Source: FEN-1219 sp964457725
Lineage (GTDB): Bacteria; Pseudomonadota; Gammaproteobacteria; Steroidobacterales; Rariloculaceae
Reading direction: 5' to 3'
Assembly: GCA_964457725.1 (NCBI GenBank)
Contig: CAYWGQ010000185.1
Coordinates: 1-7,271, forward strand
Length of the DNA stretch: 7,271 nt
Positions 1 through 7,271 of the stretch are shown here, piece after piece (the first letter of the stretch is position 1; each line of letters begins with the position of its first letter). The position numbers and the translations under genes were made by a program. The notes beneath the pieces were generated by a model. The model made no database searches and was not told the DNA's origin. It saw nothing but the letters and a program-made list of their open reading frames with translations.

Positions 1-1
1 C

Positions 2-781
2 CATCAAGACCCGGGCTTCATCGACCACGTCGTGAACAAGAAGGCCGAGGTGATCCGGGTGTACCTGCCGCCGGACGCCAACACGCTGCTCTGCGTGGCG
101 GATCAGTGCCTGCGCTCGCGCGACCTCGTGAACGTGATCGTCGCCGGCAAGCAGAACCAGCCGCAGTGGCTCGACATGGATCGGGCGATCAAGCACTGCG
201 AGGCGGGGCTCGGCATCTGGAGCTTCGCGAGCACGGACGAGGGCGGGGAGCCGGACGTCGTGCTCGCGTGCGCCGGCGACGTGCCGACGCTCGAGACTAT
301 GGCCGCGGCGGCGTTGCTTCGCGAGCGTTTCCCGGACCTCAAGGTGCGGGTCGTGAACGTCGTCGACCTGATGGCGCTGCAGCCGAAGAGCGAGCACCCG
401 CACGGTCTCGACGATCGGGATTTCGACGCGATCTTCACGCGCGACAAGCCGATCATCTTCGCCTATCACGGTTATCCGTGGCTGATCCATCGGCTGACCT
501 ACCGGCGGACCAATCACGACAACCTGCACGTGCGCGGCTACAAGGAGGAGGGGACGACGACCACACCGTTCGACATGTGCGTGCTGAACGATCTCGACCG
601 CTTTCACCTGGTCAGCGACGTCGTCGACCGCGTCCCGAGGCTCGCGCCTTACGCGGGGTACACGAAGCAATACGTGCGCGACAAGCTGCTCGAGCACAAG
701 CGCTATATCTACGAGCACGGCGAGGACATGCCGGAGATCCGCGACTGGCACTGGCAAGAAAGGGCGTCGACGCCCGACTGA
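2..781 (+). CDS. xfp: Phosphoketolase (xylulose-5-P/fructose-6-P), C-terminal part; 5' end outside window
   Basis: Phosphoketolase is a thiamine-diphosphate enzyme that cleaves xylulose 5-phosphate (often also fructose 6-phosphate) with phosphate, giving acetyl phosphate plus glyceraldehyde 3-phosphate or erythrose 4-phosphate in the cytoplasm. The frame is open from base 2 and starts HQDPGFIDH, a family signature that normally lies well inside the protein. The GTG at 32 is therefore an internal codon, not the start. Visible are 259 residues of a family usually near 800, covering the C-terminal XFP domain. Recognisable blocks are NKKAEVIRVYLPPDANTLL, PDVVLACAGDVPTLE, RVVNVVDLMALQP, the conserved TNHDNLHVRGYKEEGTTTTPFD block, and the end IPEIRDW-like (MPEIRDWHW). 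The gene ends 30 bp before the end of a convergent oxidoreductase gene. I cannot tell from this part whether the enzyme prefers xylulose 5-phosphate or accepts both substrates. The family call is secure. Confidence 0.95.
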   Translation, partial: HQDPGFIDHVVNKKAEVIRVYLPPDANTLLCVADQCLRSRDLVNVIVAGKQNQPQWLDMDRAIKHCEAGLGIWSFASTDEGGEPDVVLACAGDVPTLETMAAAALLRERFPDLKVRVVNVVDLMALQPKSEHPHGLDDRDFDAIFTRDKPIIFAYHGYPWLIHRLTYRRTNHDNLHVRGYKEEGTTTTPFDMCVLNDLDRFHLVSDVVDRVPRLAPYAGYTKQYVRDKLLEHKRYIYEHGEDMPEIRDWHWQERASTPD

Positions 782-811
782 CGCGCGCCGGTGACGCCGA
801 AGCGGGCGCCG

Positions 812-1951
812 TCAACACCGATACCGTGCGAGAAAGCGCCGGTCGAGCCAGTCTTTCAGGCGGAACGCCGTTCGGCCGTGCCACCACCACCGGCCGCGCG
901 CCGCAAGGCCGGTGCCGTCGCCGAAGTTCATGATCCACAGGTAACGTCGCTGCGGCGTGAAGCGCGCGAGCGGCTGCCCGTCCGCGGCCGCGAGCAGATT
1001 GCGCCACAAGACCGGCGCTTCCCTGATCGCATAGACGCCGATCATCGGCAGCGGGCAACCCTCTATCGCGACGCAATCGCCGCCGCCGAAGACGAGCGGA
1101 TCGCCGAGCGAGCGGAGCTGCCGGTCGACGAGAAGCGCGCCGCGTGCGTCGGTCGGCAGACCGCTGTCGCCGATCAGCGACGACGGGCGCAGGCCCGTTG
1201 CGTTCACGAGCGCGTCGTACGCCAGCACGGTGCCGTCGTCGAGCAGCGCGCCGTCCGCGGCGTCGACGACGCGCCGGGGCAGCCGCACCGCGACGCCGAG
1301 GCCGACGAGCGCGCGCTCGAGGGCCGCCGACGCGCGCGGTGGCAGCTGCGGGGCGAGGCGAGTGCTGCTCGCGACGAGGGTGACCTCGACGCGAGCGCCG
1401 CGCTTGCGTGCGAGCGCGGCGACGTTCGCCGCGAGCTCGCACCCCGTTGCGCCGCCGCCGGCGACGACGACGCGCGGCGCGGCGCGGCGGTCGAAGGCGG
1501 CCTCGAGATCGCGCCGCAGGCGCGCGAGGTTCGCGATCGGCTTCACCGGATACACCGCGCCGTCGGCCGCGCCGGGCAGCGGCGGGACTTCGCTGCCGAG
1601 ATTGATTCCGAGCACGTCGTAGCGCACGCCGGTGCCGTTCGCGAGCTCGAGCCGGCGGCGTTCGGCATCGATTCTGATCACTTTAGAATCAATGAATTGC
1701 GCGCCATTCATGCAGGCGAGTCGAGCGACGTCGATCTGGTCCTCGGCGGGCGTGTAGCCGCCGCCGAGCATCCCCGTCGCTAGCCCGGAGTACCAGAACG
1801 GCCGGGTGCCGACGACCGTCAGCCGATGGCCGCGCTCGCGGAACGCAGCCGCGCGCGCGAGCGTGTAGAGGAGCGCGTGGCCGGCGCCCGCGAGCACGAC
1901 CTGCCGTTCTCGTCCGCCCGGCAAACGCTCTCTAACTTTCAATTTTCTCAC
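812..1951 (-). CDS. FAD/NAD(P)-dependent oxidoreductase, NADH-dehydrogenase-like (SelD-N-terminal-like family)
   Basis: This is a 379-residue two-dinucleotide-fold flavoprotein. The FAD fold near the start carries GAGHA (residues 22-26), followed by PFWYSGLATGML (51-62), like the PxxYSGMLPG motif of the family that also occurs as the N-terminal half of SelD fusions. A second fold has GGGATGCE (165-172) for NAD(P)H. A second FAD contact, GGGDC, is at 289-293. No CxxxxC redox pair is present, so it is not a disulfide reductase; a quinone- or other-acceptor NADH dehydrogenase role is inferred. The C-terminus, RLKDWLDRRFLARY, is basic and amphipathic and could rest on the membrane. No SelD domain follows. 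The GTG start gives a short basic N-terminal extension (RKLKVRERL) in unusually AT-rich codons. No good Shine-Dalgarno is seen, and a TTG at codon 10 is an alternative start. The gene is divergent from the ATPase gene and convergent with the phosphoketolase gene. The physiological substrate is unknown. Confidence 0.85.
   Translation of the reverse strand: MRKLKVRERLPGGRERQVVLAGAGHALLYTLARAAAFRERGHRLTVVGTRPFWYSGLATGMLGGGYTPAEDQIDVARLACMNGAQFIDSKVIRIDAERRRLELANGTGVRYDVLGINLGSEVPPLPGAADGAVYPVKPIANLARLRRDLEAAFDRRAAPRVVVAGGGATGCELAANVAALARKRGARVEVTLVASSTRLAPQLPPRASAALERALVGLGVAVRLPRRVVDAADGALLDDGTVLAYDALVNATGLRPSSLIGDSGLPTDARGALLVDRQLRSLGDPLVFGGGDCVAIEGCPLPMIGVYAIREAPVLWRNLLAAADGQPLARFTPQRRYLWIMNFGDGTGLAARGRWWWHGRTAFRLKDWLDRRFLARYRC
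1667..1693. repeat. Inverted repeat in an AT-rich patch inside the oxidoreductase gene
   Basis: ATCGATTCT (1667-1675) and AGAATCAAT (1685-1693) are 9-bp arms with one mismatch around a 9-bp centre. They sit in a locally AT-rich stretch (about 1665-1700) that encodes QFIDSKVIRID on the minus strand, using codons such as TCT, AAA and AGA that are rare in this window. No function is assigned. Confidence 0.35.
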
Positions 1952-1972
1952 CGACGCGAGCCGTGCTAGGCT
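1945..1972 (+). promoter_or_regulatory. Weak sigma70-like promoter candidate for the ATPase gene
   Basis: TTCTCA (1945-1950) and TAGGCT (1967-1972) are separated by 16 bp, and a TG lies one base before the second box, as in an extended -10. Transcription would start near 1979, about 28 nt before the ATG at 2007. Both boxes match the consensus poorly (about 4/6 and 3/6). The location is in its favour: it is the only non-coding stretch upstream of the plus-strand block and is less GC-rich than its surroundings. The -35 box would lie inside the first codons of the divergent gene. This is a weak call. Confidence 0.2.
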
Positions 1973-1975
1973 TGC
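1956..1975. repeat. Imperfect inverted repeat in the divergent spacer, possible operator
   Basis: GCGAGCC (1956-1962) and GGCTTGC (1969-1975) are 7-bp arms with one mismatch and a 6-bp spacer. The 20-bp element lies between the divergent oxidoreductase and ATPase genes and overlaps the candidate -10 box. A dimeric repressor site controlling one or both genes would look like this, but short inverted repeats also arise by chance in GC-rich DNA. Confidence 0.25.
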
Positions 1976-2006
1976 TCAATCCGATTTCGTTAGTCGGGCT
2001 AAAAAG

Positions 2007-2759
2007 ATGATTGCCCGCGAGCGGCTATTGAGCTCCGGCGCCACGGGTCTCGACGAGATTCTGCAAGGCGGATTCAAACGCGGGCAACTCTATGCCGTCG
2101 CGGGTCCGCTCGGGTCCGGCAAGACGACTCTCGGGTTGCAGTTCCTGCGAGCCGGCGCCGACGCGGGCGAACGCTCGCTGTACATCGGCTTCGCCGAGAC
2201 GGCGGAGGACTTGCGCCGCGTCGCTTACTCCCACGGCTGGTCGTTGAGCGGCGTCGCGCTGCACTGCATGGCGGTCGAGAGCGAGGTCGAGCGCGGCGAC
2301 TACACGCTGTTTCCGGCGTCGGCCGTCGAGCTGCACGGCCTGCTGCGGGACATGCTCGACGTCATCGGAGCGGAGGCGCCGGATCGGCTCGTGATCGATC
2401 CGATCTCGGTGCTACGCTGGTACGCGGACGACCGCTATCAGTACCGGCGACTCGTCGAAGGCTTCGCGCGCATGCTGTCCGTCCGCGGCGTGACGACGCT
2501 GTTCCTCGAGGAAATGGAGGAGGAGCGCGAGCAGTGGATCACCGCCGACGGTCTCCTCGCGCTTCGTGCGGAGCGGAGCGGCAGTGGATCCGGCCGCCGC
2601 GAGCTCGAGGTCGTCAAGCTGCGTGCCGTCCCGGTCGCGAGCGGCGCACACGAGTATCGGATCGCGCGCGGAGGCATCGAAGTTCACCCGCGGCCGGATA
2701 CGGCCCCCGCGGCGGCCGGGCCGGCCGCCTTCGAGCGCACCGATGCGGTCGCGCGCTGA
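2007..2759 (+). CDS. Single-domain KaiC/RAD55-like RecA-fold ATPase
   Basis: This 250-residue protein is a single KaiC-type RecA-fold domain; cyanobacterial KaiC has two such domains in about 520 residues. It opens with the KaiC-like segment TGLDEILQGGFKRGQLYAVAG. Walker A is GPLGSGKTT (33-41, Lys39 and Thr40). Walker B is RLVIDPIS (127-134, Asp131). The strand that carries the paired catalytic glutamates in KaiC (FEET) reads FAET here, with Ala63 at the first position and Glu64 kept. The basic KLR (204-206) matches the KaiC K-x-R sensor that contacts the neighbouring subunit's nucleotide. By eye the Ser/Thr autophosphorylation pair of KaiC CII is replaced by Trp-Ile near 177-178. The last 30 residues are Ala/Pro-rich and probably disordered. 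ATG 2007 is preceded by AAAAAG, a poor ribosome site. It is probably a nucleotide-driven oligomeric regulator working with the histidine kinase encoded just downstream; that partnership is inferred from adjacency. Confidence 0.85.
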   Translation: MIARERLLSSGATGLDEILQGGFKRGQLYAVAGPLGSGKTTLGLQFLRAGADAGERSLYIGFAETAEDLRRVAYSHGWSLSGVALHCMAVESEVERGDYTLFPASAVELHGLLRDMLDVIGAEAPDRLVIDPISVLRWYADDRYQYRRLVEGFARMLSVRGVTTLFLEEMEEEREQWITADGLLALRAERSGSGSGRRELEVVKLRAVPVASGAHEYRIARGGIEVHPRPDTAPAAAGPAAFERTDAVAR

Positions 2760-2815
2760 TGCCGATGCGTATCGAGGTCGGCCGTGCGCACGGCGGCGCG
2801 GGCCCGCGCGCGTGA
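2759..2815 (+). other. 18-codon mini-ORF bridging ATPase stop and kinase start (possible coupling relay)
   Basis: An ATG at 2759 overlaps the ATPase stop (TGATG, 2757-2761) and opens an 18-residue frame, MPMRIEVGRAHGGAGPRA. It ends in a TGA at 2813-2815 that overlaps the GTG taken as the kinase start (GTGA, 2812-2815). Terminating ribosomes could be passed from the ATPase gene to the kinase gene through it. There is no Shine-Dalgarno before it and the peptide resembles nothing I know, so it may be chance. It matters only if the kinase really starts at 2812. Confidence 0.2.
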
Positions 2816-3978
2816 GCGGCTCGGAGCGGTCGAGCGCCGGGCCGGCGTCCTCGCCGGAGGAGGCCGTGTTGCTCGTGCTGCCGACGGGCCGGGATGCGGC
2901 GCTCGCGCAAAACGCGCTCGCGGCCGCCGAGCTCTCGTGCGAGCCGTGCAGCGGTCTCGGCGAGCTCGCAGACCGGCTTCACGGTGCCGCGGGCGTGATC
3001 CTCGCGGAGGAGGCGCTTCGTCACAGTGGACCGTTGTTCGCCGCGCTCGATGCGGAGCCGCCGGGGTCCGCCTTGCCGGTCTGCGTGTTGCTCGCCCGGC
3101 GCGGTCCGACGCCCGCCGCGCGGTTCGCGCTCCGCGCGCTCGAACGGCATCCGAAAGTGCTGCCGTCGTTTCTCGCGCGGCCGTGCACGCCGGCCGCTCT
3201 GGTCGGGGCTGCGCGCGCGGGGCTGCGCGCGCGGCAGACCCAGGAGCGGCTCCGGGCCGCGACGGCCCGGCTCGAAGGCGAAGTGCGCCGGCGCGACGAG
3301 TTTCTCGCGATGCTCGGCCACGAGCTCAGGAACCCGGTGAGCTCGATCGCCTACGTCGCCGAGATGCTCGAGCGCCCCGAAGGCGTCGTGACGACCGACA
3401 TGCGCCTCTGGGGCGCGTCGCTGATCGCGCGCCAGGTGCGTCACGTGACCGGGCTGCTCGACGAGTTGCTCGACATCGCCCGCGTCAGAAGCGGCAAGAT
3501 CGCCTTGAAGCGCGAACCCCTCGATCTGCGGTCGGTCGTCGAGCAGAGCGTCGAGACTTTTCGCGCGGCGGCCGCAGGCCACCGCTTCGACCGCTCGGTG
3601 CCCGACGAGCCGGTGCCGGTCGTCGGCGACCGCATGCGTCTCACTCAGGTCGTGAACAACCTGCTCGACAACGCATTCAAGTACACCGACAGCGGCGGCA
3701 GCGTCGCGCTCGAGCTCGCGATCGACCGGGATGCGGCCGTCCTCGCCGTCGTCGATGAGGGCCGAGGTATCCGGCCGGACGCGCTGGAGCACATCTTCGA
3801 GCCGTTCTATCAGGACGGCGGGGAGCGCGCCGGGACGCGCGGCTTCGGGCTCGGGCTCGCGATGGTCCAGCAGATCGTGCGGCTGCACGAAGGCAGCATC
3901 CACGCCGAAAGCGGCGGCGAGCGCCGCGGCGCGCGCTTCACCGTTCGTCTGCCGCTTGCGTCGCGGCGGCAAAGCTAG
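2812..3978 (+). CDS. Sensor histidine kinase with N-terminal pseudoreceiver domain
   Basis: This 388-residue cytoplasmic kinase has no membrane segment. Residues about 18-140 look like a response-regulator receiver fold (VLLVLPTGRDAAL at the start, FLARPCTPAAL near the end). However, the phospho-acceptor position after the third strand reads VILAEE, and the usual Lys of the KP motif is Arg, so it is a pseudoreceiver. A charged helical linker (about 139-165) leads to HisKA with FLAMLGHELRNP, His170 being the likely phosphorylation site. HATPase_c follows: N box VVNNLLDNAFKYT (280-292), G1 DEGRGI (315-320), F box IFEPFY, and G2 GFGLGLA (344-350). All kinase motifs look intact. No response regulator lies in the window. 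The start is uncertain: GTG 2812 lacks a Shine-Dalgarno, and ATG 2743, inside the ATPase gene, would add 23 Arg-rich residues. Adjacency to the KaiC-like ATPase suggests the pseudoreceiver binds it, as clock proteins do in cyanobacteria; this is inference. Confidence 0.9.
   Translation: MSGSERSSAGPASSPEEAVLLVLPTGRDAALAQNALAAAELSCEPCSGLGELADRLHGAAGVILAEEALRHSGPLFAALDAEPPGSALPVCVLLARRGPTPAARFALRALERHPKVLPSFLARPCTPAALVGAARAGLRARQTQERLRAATARLEGEVRRRDEFLAMLGHELRNPVSSIAYVAEMLERPEGVVTTDMRLWGASLIARQVRHVTGLLDELLDIARVRSGKIALKREPLDLRSVVEQSVETFRAAAAGHRFDRSVPDEPVPVVGDRMRLTQVVNNLLDNAFKYTDSGGSVALELAIDRDAAVLAVVDEGRGIRPDALEHIFEPFYQDGGERAGTRGFGLGLAMVQQIVRLHEGSIHAESGGERRGARFTVRLPLASRRQS
3205..3232 (+). repeat. 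Perfect 14-bp tandem duplication inside the kinase gene
   Basis: GGGGCTGCGCGCGC occurs twice head to tail (3205-3218 and 3219-3232). It encodes part of the segment VGAARAGLRARQ, where the pseudoreceiver passes into the linker. Since 14 is not a multiple of three, loss or gain of one unit would shift the frame ahead of the HisKA domain. In the present state the frame is open and the downstream motifs are intact. Confidence 0.6.
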
Positions 3979-4000
3979 CTCCCCTCTTCGTCCCGCGGCA

Positions 4001-4048
4001 GAGGCAAGCGATGTGACCATCGCGGATCCGTGGCACGGAACTTGCCTC
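4001..4048 (+). promoter_or_regulatory. Candidate structured leader RNA (three-way junction) upstream of the lipoprotein
   Basis: Three perfect helices fit in 48 nt. P1 is GAGGCAAG (4001-4008) with CTTGCCTC (4041-4048). P2 is CGATG (4009-4013) with CATCG (4018-4022), closing a TGAC loop. P3 is TCCGT (4027-4031) with ACGGA (4035-4039), closing a GGC loop. Only CGGA (4023-4026) and A4040 are left unpaired at the junction. The only Shine-Dalgarno-like bases (GGAA, 4037-4040) lie in the 3' arm of P3 and the junction, 10 nt before GTG 4051, so folding would hide them. No T-run follows, so it is not a typical intrinsic terminator. TCCGTGGCACGGA could instead be a protein-binding palindrome. No known riboswitch class is recognised. 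Confidence 0.35.
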
Positions 4049-4050
4049 GT

Positions 4051-4308
4051 GTGAGCATGCGCGGGCTCAGATACACCGTCTGCTATTCGGCTCTTCTCGC
4101 GATACCGCTGCTGCTCGGCTGCCGTCCGGAAACGGACGTTCCGCCGGGCGAGGACATTCGCGACCTGCCGACCGCGAACGAGCCGCTCGGCGGGCAGACG
4201 CGGCCGCCGGAGGCTGAGCCCGTCGTGCCGCCGCCCGATCCCGCGCCTGCCGACCCCGCAGAGCCTGCGACGCCGCTCAGGCCGCCGCCCGGCGGGAGCG
4301 AGGATTGA
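4051..4308 (+). CDS. Small proline-rich lipoprotein, function unknown
   Basis: The product is about 85 residues. The N-terminus has Arg residues, a hydrophobic stretch (CYSALLAIPLLLG) and a lipobox LLGC, with the Cys at residue 24 from GTG 4051 (22 from ATG 4057). It should be processed by signal peptidase II and lipid-anchored. The mature part, about 60 residues, is rich in Pro, Glu, Asp and Ala (PPPDPAPADPAEPATP), looks disordered, and has no domain I recognise; it may be a periplasmic spacer or a rapidly diverging lineage-specific protein. The start is unsettled: GTG 4030, GTG 4051 and ATG 4057 are in one frame. The two later ones give a standard signal peptide, and 4030 would lie within the structured leader. 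The gene sits 72 bp after the kinase gene and 30 bp before glgB, in the same frame as glgB with only its TGA and 30 nt between. A functional link to either neighbour is not shown. Confidence 0.6.
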   Translation: MSMRGLRYTVCYSALLAIPLLLGCRPETDVPPGEDIRDLPTANEPLGGQTRPPEAEPVVPPPDPAPADPAEPATPLRPPPGGSED

Positions 4309-4338
4309 CCGCTTCGTTGGACGCGTAGCGCTCAGCCG

Positions 4339-6226
<1,888 letters not shown>

Positions 6227-6230
<4 letters not shown>

Positions 6231-7271
6231 GCGTCGACGACGGCGCCGTCGACGGCCGCCGCCGCGCCGTTATCGAAGGGGTCGCGCCCGAGATCGACTG
6301 CGGGCGATTCGCGATCAAGCGCGTCGTCGGCGAGGCGGTCACCGTCGAAGCCGACATCTTCACGGACGGGCACGACCGCGTCGCCGCGCTGCTGCTTCAC
6401 CGGCGGGCGGATGAGGGCGCCTGGCGCGAGACTCCGCTCGAGCCGCTCGGCAACGACCGCTGGCGCGGCTCGTTTCGCGTCGCGGACGTCGGCCGCTACG
6501 AGTACACGCTCGCGGCCTGGGTCGATCCGTTCCTGACGTGGCGCTACGAGTTCCTGCGCCGGCTCGACGCGCGCGACATCGCGCTTGCGCTCGAGACGGG
6601 CGCGGCGCTCGTCCGCGCCGCGGCCGCCCGCGCGGGCGACGCCGACCGGCCGGCGCTCGAGGCGCTCGCCGAGCGGCTCGTCGGCGACGAGCCGCTCGAC
6701 GTGCGCCGGGCGCTCGGCGCGTCGCCCGAGCTCGAGGCGGCGATGCTGCGCCACCCGGACCGGTCGCTCGAGACGGTGTACGAGCACGAGCTGCCGGTCG
6801 TCGTCGATCGCCCGCTCGCCCGGTTCTCGGCGTGGTACGAGCTCTTTCCCCGCTCGACCGCACGCGAGGGCGAGCGGCACGGCACGTTCGAGAGCGCGAA
6901 GGCGCGGCTGCCGTACATCGCGTCGCTCGGCTTCGATATCGTCTATCTGCCGCCGATCCATCCGATCGGCGAGACGCATCGCAAAGGGCGAGACAACGCG
7001 CTCGACGCGGCCGCGGGCGACCCGGGCAGCCCGTGGGCGATCGGCGGACGCGCCGGCGGCCACAAGGCCACCCATCCCGAGCTCGGCTCGCTCGAGGACT
7101 TCCGGTCCTTCCGCGAGGCGGCCGAGCGTTGCGGCCTAGAGGTCGCGCTCGATCTCGCGTTCCAGTGCTCCCCGGACCATCCGTACGTCCGTGAGCATCC
7201 GGAGTGGTTCAGGCGCCGGCCGGACGGCACGATTCAGTACGCCGAGAATCCGCCGAAGAAGTACGAGGACA
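6227..7271 (+). CDS. glgE: Alpha-1,4-glucan:maltose-1-phosphate maltosyltransferase GlgE, N-terminal half; 3' end outside window
   Basis: GlgE (GH13 subfamily 3) transfers maltosyl units from maltose 1-phosphate to the non-reducing end of alpha-1,4-glucan, the polymerising step of the trehalose-to-glucan pathway. The frame runs open from GTG 6227 to the window end, giving 348 of roughly 660-700 residues. The N-terminal beta domain has RRAVIEGVAPEIDCGRFAIK, then VEADIFTDGHD and LGNDRWRGSF...GRYEYTLAAW (about 15-105). A helical insertion follows (about 110-190). The barrel begins with FSAWYELFPRS (200-210), LPPIHPIG (241-248), THRKGRDNAL, GSPWAIG, and DLAFQCSPDHPYVREHPEWF, where Asp309 opens the first conserved GH13 region. 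It breaks off at AENPPKKYED, so the nucleophile Asp and acid/base Glu are not visible. The GTGA overlap with glgB plus a GGAGG 7 nt upstream indicate translational coupling. Trehalose synthase/maltokinase genes, usual partners, are not in view and may lie downstream. Confidence 0.95.

Noticed and set aside
788..820. Possible hairpin between the convergent phosphoketolase and oxidoreductase genes (GGT/ACC and GACG/CGTC arms)
   Set aside because: The stem is bulged, overlaps the end of the oxidoreductase gene and has no T-run on either side, so it cannot be called a terminator.
791..1783. 330-codon plus-strand frame over the oxidoreductase gene
   Set aside because: The minus-strand product has clear FAD and NAD(P) motifs. 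The plus-strand translation is repetitive Arg/Ala sequence without any domain.
2566..2811. Upstream extension of the histidine kinase frame into the ATPase gene
   Set aside because: The extension is Arg/Ser-rich and overlaps a conserved ATPase sequence. Only the short extension from ATG 2743 remains a fair alternative start.
4008..4023. GCGATG-TGAC-CATCGC hairpin as a terminator after the kinase gene
   Set aside because: No T-run follows. It fits better as one arm of the larger junction structure.
4309..4338. Spacer between the lipoprotein and glgB
   Set aside because: It contains only short palindromes (ACGCGT, AGCGCT) and no convincing promoter or ribosome site.
6538..7194. Plus-strand frame of 218 codons within the glgE region
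   Set aside because: The GlgE frame starting at 6227 carries the conserved motifs through to the window end. This one is an Arg-rich shadow in another frame.

Overview
This is a GC-rich (about 70% by eye) bacterial chromosome segment with tightly packed genes. It contains a run of 10 Ns, so it is probably a scaffold from a draft genome or a metagenome-assembled genome. Frequent GTG starts, GTGA stop/start overlaps, a lipobox lipoprotein and a histidine kinase with an N-terminal receiver-like domain fit a high-GC Gram-negative lineage, perhaps a proteobacterium. The taxon cannot be fixed from the sequence, and no mobile element, tRNA, rRNA or CRISPR array is visible.

Layout. Positions 2-781 (+) hold the C-terminal third of a phosphoketolase. 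Convergent to it, 812-1951 (-) is an FAD/NAD(P)-binding oxidoreductase of the NADH-dehydrogenase-like type, close to the family also found as the N-terminal half of SelD fusions. A 55-bp divergent spacer separates it from a three-gene block on the plus strand: a single-domain KaiC/RAD55-like ATPase (2007-2759), a histidine kinase with a degenerate N-terminal receiver (2812-3978), and, after a 72-bp leader, a small proline-rich lipoprotein (4051-4308). Glycogen branching enzyme GlgB (4339-6230, broken by the N gap) and the 5' half of the maltosyltransferase GlgE (6227 to the window end) follow, translationally coupled by a GTGA overlap.

How it may fit together. GlgE polymerises maltose-1-phosphate into alpha-1,4-glucan and GlgB adds the alpha-1,6 branches, so the right side is a storage-glucan locus. 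Phosphoketolase on the left splits sugar phosphates to acetyl phosphate. Between them lies a KaiC-like ATPase plus sensor kinase with no response regulator in view, which may be an energy- or time-sensing module beside carbon-storage genes (inference).

The least explained sequences are: a compact candidate three-way-junction leader at 4001-4048 in front of the lipoprotein; an 18-codon mini-ORF that links the stop of the ATPase gene to the start of the kinase gene; and a perfect 14-bp tandem duplication inside the kinase gene between its receiver-like and kinase parts.
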